Assembly (NCBI GenBank): GCA_040220455.1
Contig: JAVJUS010000073.1
Span: forward strand, 1 to 8,887
DNA from: JAVJUS01 sp040220455
GTDB lineage: Bacteria > Pseudomonadota > Alphaproteobacteria > DSM-16000 > Inquilinaceae
Direction of reading: 5' to 3'
Length of the DNA: 8,887 nt
Program-made: the position numbers and the translations under genes
In this document: piece by piece, positions 5,685-8,887 of the stretch
Numbering within the stretch: the stretch's first letter is position 1
How the letters are laid out: each line of letters opens with the position of its first letter
Notes under the pieces: model-generated
The model's input: the letters and a program-made list of their open reading frames with translations, nothing else
Databases searched by the model: none
What the model was told of the DNA's origin: nothing

Positions 5685-6962
5685 ATGACCAGGAACAACG
5701 TCGCAGGATTCGGACGACGGCGGGGAGGCGCCGTGGTGGCCGTCGCCCTCGCCCTCGTTCTCGGCGCGACCGTGCCGCTGGCCGCCCAGGACGCGGCGCC
5801 CGACGAGGAAGCCGCTGTATCGGCGGGTTCCGATGCGACCGATCCGGCCGCCGCCGGCGACGCGAGCGCCGACGCGGAGACGACAGAGGAGACCGGGACG
5901 GCCGAGGAGGCCGCCACCCGCGGCGGCGCCAGCACGATCACCGGGCGCGAGGTGGTCGGCACCTCGGCCACGGGAAAGAACGTGGCCGCCGCCGGCGCGC
6001 TGGTCGCCCTCTCGGCCGATACGGAAGAGGACGCGATGGTCGCGGGCGGCACGGTGCGGGCCGACGGCCGGGTCGGTGGCGACCTGTTCGCCGTCGGCGG
6101 GCGCGTTCGCGCCGGCGCCGCGATCGGCGAGGACGCCTTCCTGGCCGGCGGCAACGTGTCGCTCGGCGCCAACGCGACCGTCGGCTCCGACCTCTTCGCG
6201 GCCGGCGGCGACCTGACGATCGACGGGACGGTCGCCGGCGACGCTTTGCTGGGCGGCGGAACCATCGAGATCGCCGGGACGATCGAGGGCGATGTCGAGG
6301 CCGCCGGCGGCAGCCTGATCCTGCTGCCGGGCGCGCGGATCGGCGGCGATCTGCGCTTCCACGGCGCCGATCCGCCGGAGATCGTCGAGGGCGCGACGGT
6401 CGGCGGCACGGTGACCCACGACCGCATCATGCCGGGCGAGCGCGGCGAGCGTGGCGAGGATCGCGAGCACCGGGGCTGGATCGCCGGCCTCGTCGGCGGC
6501 GTCCTCTTCACGATCGGCGTCATGATCGCCGGCGCGCTGTGGCTGGCGGCGAGCCCGCAAACCGTCACCGGCGCGGCTCGAAGCTTCCGCGAATCGCCGG
6601 TGATCGGCGGGCTGCTGGGCCTGGCGGTCGCCGCGGTCTGGCCGCTGGCCACGCTGCTGGCGGCGGTGACGGTGATCGGGCTGCCGGTGGCGGGCGTGCT
6701 GTTCCTGCTCTATCCGATCGTCCTGTTCGCGGGCTATCTGGCCGCCGCCTTCGGCCTGTCGGACGTGGTGCTCGCCCGCCGGATCCTGCCGCCAGGCTAC
6801 GGCCTCAGAGTGCTGGCCTTCGTCATCGCCGTGCTTGTCCTGGCCGTGGTCTCGCTCATCCCGTTCCTGGGCACGCTGGCGGTGATCGTCATCTTCCTGG
6901 TGGGGCTCGGCGCGCTCGCGCGCTCGGTCTTCGCCGGGCGCGACGAGGATGCGGTGATCTGA
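5685..6962 (+). CDS. exported bactofilin-like beta-helix protein with C-terminal membrane bundle
   Basis: Function unknown; best described as a polymer-forming-cytoskeletal (bactofilin)-like domain outside the cytoplasmic membrane. The 425 residues show a signal peptide (RRR at 11-13, hydrophobic 16-32, likely cleavage around AAQ at 33-35). A low-complexity Ala/Asp/Glu/Thr linker runs to about 97. Seven rungs follow, whose D-x3-x-G-G starts fall at 116, 133, 150, 169, 186, 203 and 222, a period of 17-19 residues as in a right-handed beta-helix; the last rung is degenerate (DLRFHGA). A charged hinge (GERGERGEDREHRG, 251-264) leads to about five helices: 266-288, 306-330, 333-357, 375-392 and 395-412. 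Arginines at 299/302, 365/366/375 and 413/419 lie where the positive-inside rule expects cytoplasmic loops if the helix domain is periplasmic. The gene stands alone between a divergent operon and a co-directional amidase. I cannot name the membrane domain family with confidence. Confidence 0.8.
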   Translation: MTRNNVAGFGRRRGGAVVAVALALVLGATVPLAAQDAAPDEEAAVSAGSDATDPAAAGDASADAETTEETGTAEEAATRGGASTITGREVVGTSATGKNVAAAGALVALSADTEEDAMVAGGTVRADGRVGGDLFAVGGRVRAGAAIGEDAFLAGGNVSLGANATVGSDLFAAGGDLTIDGTVAGDALLGGGTIEIAGTIEGDVEAAGGSLILLPGARIGGDLRFHGADPPEIVEGATVGGTVTHDRIMPGERGERGEDREHRGWIAGLVGGVLFTIGVMIAGALWLAASPQTVTGAARSFRESPVIGGLLGLAVAAVWPLATLLAAVTVIGLPVAGVLFLLYPIVLFAGYLAAAFGLSDVVLARRILPPGYGLRVLAFVIAVLVLAVVSLIPFLGTLAVIVIFLVGLGALARSVFAGRDEDAVI

Positions 6963-6996
6963 GGCCGGTCATCGCGGGCGGCAGCGTCGGTTTGAT

Positions 6997-7042
6997 GCCG
7001 GGCCCGGCGGCGGGCTACCTTCGCGCGACTCGGCCGCCGCCG
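6997..7042. repeat. GC-rich palindrome and inverted repeat in the gap before the amidase gene
   Basis: The 118-base gap 6963-7080 holds a perfect 12-base palindrome (GCCGGGCCCGGC, 6997-7008). Overlapping it is a nine-base inverted repeat, CGGCGGCGG (7005-7013) with CCGCCGCCG (7034-7042), separated by 20 bases. A hairpin downstream of the bactofilin-like gene is possible, but there is no T-run, so an intrinsic terminator is not supported. No convincing promoter for the amidase is visible in the gap. Confidence 0.3.
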
Positions 7043-7080
7043 TGTCGCGCCCTCCTCCTCGCCGCCGGAGCCGCCCCTCG

Positions 7081-8583
7081 ATGCCCGCCCCCGAGATTCC
7101 CGATCGCGACATTCCCGACCGCGACATTCCCGACCGCGAGACCGACGACCTCGCCCGCCTGTCGGCGACCGACCTGGTCGCGCGCTATGCCGACGGCTCG
7201 CTGAGTCCGGTCGAAGCGACCCGCGCCTGCCTCGACCGCATCGCCGCGGTCGACGGACAGCTCAACGCCATGACCCGTGTCGAGGCCGAGGCCGCGCTCG
7301 CCGCCGCCCGCGAGTCGGAGGCCCGCTGGCGCGCCGGCGAGCCCAGGCGCGGGCCCTTCGGCTGCTGTGTCGACGGCGTGCCGACGGCGATCAAGGACAT
7401 CGTCCTGGTGCGCGGCTGGCCGACCCGGCGAGGATCGACGACGACCGACCCGGACGCCCCCGGCCCGGACAACAGCCCCGCCGTCGCCCGGCTGCGCGAG
7501 GCGGGCGCGGTGCTCACCGGCATGACCGCGACGCCGGAATTCGGCTGGAAGGGCGTGACCGACAGCCCGCTGACCGGCGTCACCCGCAATCCCTGGAATC
7601 CGGAGGCGACGCCCGGCGGCTCCTCCGGCGGCGCGGCGGCTGCCGCGGCGACCGGCATGGCGGCGCTGGCGCTGGGCACCGACGGCGGCGGGTCGATCCG
7701 CATCCCGGCCGGCTTCACCGGCGTGTTCGGGTTCAAGCCCAGCTACGGCCGCATTCCGGCCTGGCCCATGTCGCCCTTCGGCACGGTCTCCCATCTGGGC
7801 CCGCTGACCCGGACCGTGGCCGACGGCGCGCTGATGTTCCAGGTCATGGCCCAGCCCGACATCCGCGACTGGACCGCCCCGCCCTACGGCCCGGAAGACT
7901 ACATGGGCGCGCTCGACAAGGGGGTCGCCGACCTGTCGATCGCCTTCGCCCCGACGCTCGAGGGCCATGCCGTCGACCCGGCGATCGCCGCGCTGGTCGA
8001 GGAGGCGGCGCGCGCCTTCGAAGCCCTGGGCGCCCGGGTCGAGCGGGCCGATCCGCCGCTCCAGGACACCGCCCGGCTCTACGACGTGCTGTGGTCGGTC
8101 GGCGCGGCGACGCTGGTCGACAATCTCGACGGCGCGGCGCGGGATCGCCTCGATCCCGGCCTGGCGGCGATGGCGGCCCACGGCGCCACCTTCTCCGCCG
8201 TCGATCTGACGCGGGTCGAGGTAGAGCGCCGCAAGCTCGGCGCCGCGATGACCGCGTTCCACGAGCGATACGACCTGCTGCTGACCCCGACGCTGCCGAT
8301 TGCCGCGTTCGCCGCCGGGCACGACGTCCCGCCGGGCGGGCCTTACGAAACGTGGCCTGACTGGACGCCGTTCTGTTATCCCTTCAACCTGACCCAGCAG
8401 CCGGCGGCCTCGGTCCCCTGCGGCCTGACGGCGGAGGGGCTGCCGGCGGGCCTGCAGATCGTGGCGACGCGCGGCGCCGATGTCCTGGTCCTGCGCGCGG
8501 CCGCCGCCTTCGAGGCGGCGCGGCCCTGGCCGCTGCCGCCCCTCGCGCCGTTGGCCGGGGGTGAGCACGCCGCGACCGCCTGA
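7081..8583 (+). CDS. amidase-signature family hydrolase
   Basis: Predicted serine amidase that hydrolyses a carboxamide to acid and ammonia or amine. The 500 residues contain the complete Ser-cisSer-Lys triad: K105 (PTAIKDI), S181 (TPGGSSGG) and S205 (DGGGSIRIPAGF). The 24-residue spacing between the two serines matches malonamidase E2. The glycine/serine-rich amidase signature spans about 178-212. The C-terminal part has LLTPTLPIAAF and PAASVPCGLTAEGLPAGLQIV, as in family members. The ATG at 7081 has GGAG ten bases upstream; a GTG at 7042 would add 13 Arg/Pro-rich residues without a ribosome site. Residues 5-19 are three IPDR-type pentapeptides encoded by a tandem repeat. No gatB or gatC gene is adjacent and the C-terminus is that of a stand-alone amidase, so GatA is unlikely. 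The physiological substrate is unknown. The DCC gene follows after 39 bases and may be co-transcribed. Confidence 0.93.
   Translation: MPAPEIPDRDIPDRDIPDRETDDLARLSATDLVARYADGSLSPVEATRACLDRIAAVDGQLNAMTRVEAEAALAAARESEARWRAGEPRRGPFGCCVDGVPTAIKDIVLVRGWPTRRGSTTTDPDAPGPDNSPAVARLREAGAVLTGMTATPEFGWKGVTDSPLTGVTRNPWNPEATPGGSSGGAAAAAATGMAALALGTDGGGSIRIPAGFTGVFGFKPSYGRIPAWPMSPFGTVSHLGPLTRTVADGALMFQVMAQPDIRDWTAPPYGPEDYMGALDKGVADLSIAFAPTLEGHAVDPAIAALVEEAARAFEALGARVERADPPLQDTARLYDVLWSVGAATLVDNLDGAARDRLDPGLAAMAAHGATFSAVDLTRVEVERRKLGAAMTAFHERYDLLLTPTLPIAAFAAGHDVPPGGPYETWPDWTPFCYPFNLTQQPAASVPCGLTAEGLPAGLQIVATRGADVLVLRAAAAFEAARPWPLPPLAPLAGGEHAATA
7093..7137 (+). repeat. three tandem 15-base units in the amidase N-terminus
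   Basis: Units at 7093-7107, 7108-7122 and 7123-7137 encode EIPDR, DIPDR and DIPDR. The second and third units are identical; the first differs from them at two positions. The array is in frame, so gain or loss of a unit would change length by five residues without a frameshift. It precedes the first family-like helix of the amidase. Confidence 0.9.
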
Positions 8584-8622
8584 CCGGGTGACGAACGGCC
8601 GACGCGCCCTATCTCACGGGGC

Positions 8623-8887
8623 ATGACAGAAACGACGCCCGAAACCGACCGCATCGCCGTCTACTACGACGGTGGCTGCCCGCTGTGCCGGCGGGAGATC
8701 GCGATGTATTCGCGGCGCGACGGCGCCGGCCGGCTCGACCTCGTGAACCTGGAGGACCGGCCCGACGCGCTGGCCGCCGACGGGGTGAGTGCGCGCGACG
8801 CCCTGGCCGGGGTGCGCGACGACCTCGCCCGCGGGGTGGAGGCACTCGGCGCGCCGCTGGTCGTGCGAGTCGGCGACGGCGTGTCGG
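8623..8887 (+). CDS. DCC-family (DUF393) thiol-disulfide protein, C-terminus cut by window edge
   Basis: About 88 N-terminal residues are visible. The family (named after its Asp-Cys-Cys motif; B. subtilis YuxK is a member) is predicted to act in thiol-disulfide exchange, but its substrates are poorly known. Seen: the diagnostic YYDGGCPLC with D16 and the C19-x-x-C22 pair, followed by RREIAMYSRRDGAGRLDLVNL, the standard helix and strand after the motif. Downstream, the stretch from about residue 54 to 78 appears longer than usual before VVRVGDGVS, which I read as the strand that normally ends in a G-x-x-x-x-G turn. I see no frameshift. The ATG at 8623 has only a weak GGGG two bases away. It starts 39 bases after the amidase stop on the same strand. 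Confidence 0.8.
   Translation, partial: MTETTPETDRIAVYYDGGCPLCRREIAMYSRRDGAGRLDLVNLEDRPDALAADGVSARDALAGVRDDLARGVEALGAPLVVRVGDGVS

Noticed and set aside
5592..6652. Two minus-strand open frames of more than 300 codons opposite the bactofilin-like gene
   Set aside because: Shadows of the repeated Gly/Ala codons; the plus-strand gene has a strong ribosome site, signal peptide and periodic rungs.
6963..7080. Intrinsic terminator at the GC-rich inverted repeat
   Set aside because: A stem is possible but no T-run follows on either strand, and such repeats are common by chance at this base composition.
2277..7080. Three gaps (2277-2394, 5567-5684, 6963-7080) that are each exactly 118 bases long
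   Set aside because: The lengths depend on the chosen start codons and I see no shared sequence apart from CTTGTCAA in the first two; treated as coincidence.
7015..8568. 517-codon minus-strand open frame covering the whole amidase
   Set aside because: Typical antisense shadow in high-GC DNA. Its translation is Arg/Gly/Ala-rich and shows no motif, while the plus strand encodes a complete amidase triad.
7081..8583. GatA subunit of the Glu-tRNA(Gln) amidotransferase
   Set aside because: It shares the amidase signature, but there is no gatC or gatB next to it and the surrounding sequence fits a stand-alone amidase.
1..8887. Mobile element, defence island, CRISPR or tRNA-linked insertion
   Set aside because: No transposase, integrase, terminal inverted repeats, spacer array, tRNA or toxin-antitoxin pattern was seen on either strand.

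Overview
The window is very GC-rich (clearly above 70 % by eye) and its third codon positions are almost all G or C. Shine-Dalgarno sites are recognisable and the gene families are proteobacterial. An alphaproteobacterium of the Rhodospirillales/Azospirillales type is my best guess; this rests on composition and protein style, not on a marker gene. I see no rRNA, tRNA, CRISPR array, insertion sequence, phage gene or attachment site.

Layout from left to right. (1) Positions 1-2276, minus strand: the 5' end of a surface-polysaccharide locus that continues beyond the left edge. It holds a polytopic O-antigen ligase/polymerase-like membrane protein, followed by a WcaI-like family 4 glycosyltransferase that the window cuts off. 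(2) Positions 2395-3540, plus strand: a zinc-dependent succinylglutamate desuccinylase/aspartoacylase-family hydrolase, divergent from the polysaccharide genes. (3) Positions 3585-5566, minus strand: a compact three-gene operon in the order NUDIX hydrolase, YfbR-like HD nucleotidase, TauE/SafE permease. The last two genes overlap by four bases. (4) Positions 5685-6962, plus strand: an exported protein with a bactofilin-like beta-helix and a five-helix membrane anchor, divergent from the operon. (5) Positions 7081-8583, plus strand: an amidase-signature enzyme with a complete Ser-Ser-Lys triad and a small tandem repeat at its N-terminus. (6) Positions 8623 to the right edge: the start of a DCC-family thiol-disulfide protein.

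How the genes may work together. The ligase-like protein and the glycosyltransferase plausibly build and assemble one glycan. The NUDIX and HD enzymes both act on nucleotides or nucleotide-like substrates, so their operon looks like nucleotide-pool housekeeping with an anion permease translationally coupled to it. The hydrolase, the amidase and the DCC gene look like ordinary metabolic genes without a visible shared pathway. The least ordinary item is the secreted bactofilin-like protein, because most bactofilins studied are cytoplasmic and have no signal peptide or membrane bundle.

I did not find a convincing new multi-gene defence or mobile system. Gene-free gaps are all short, the longest being 118 bases, and are described where they contain something.
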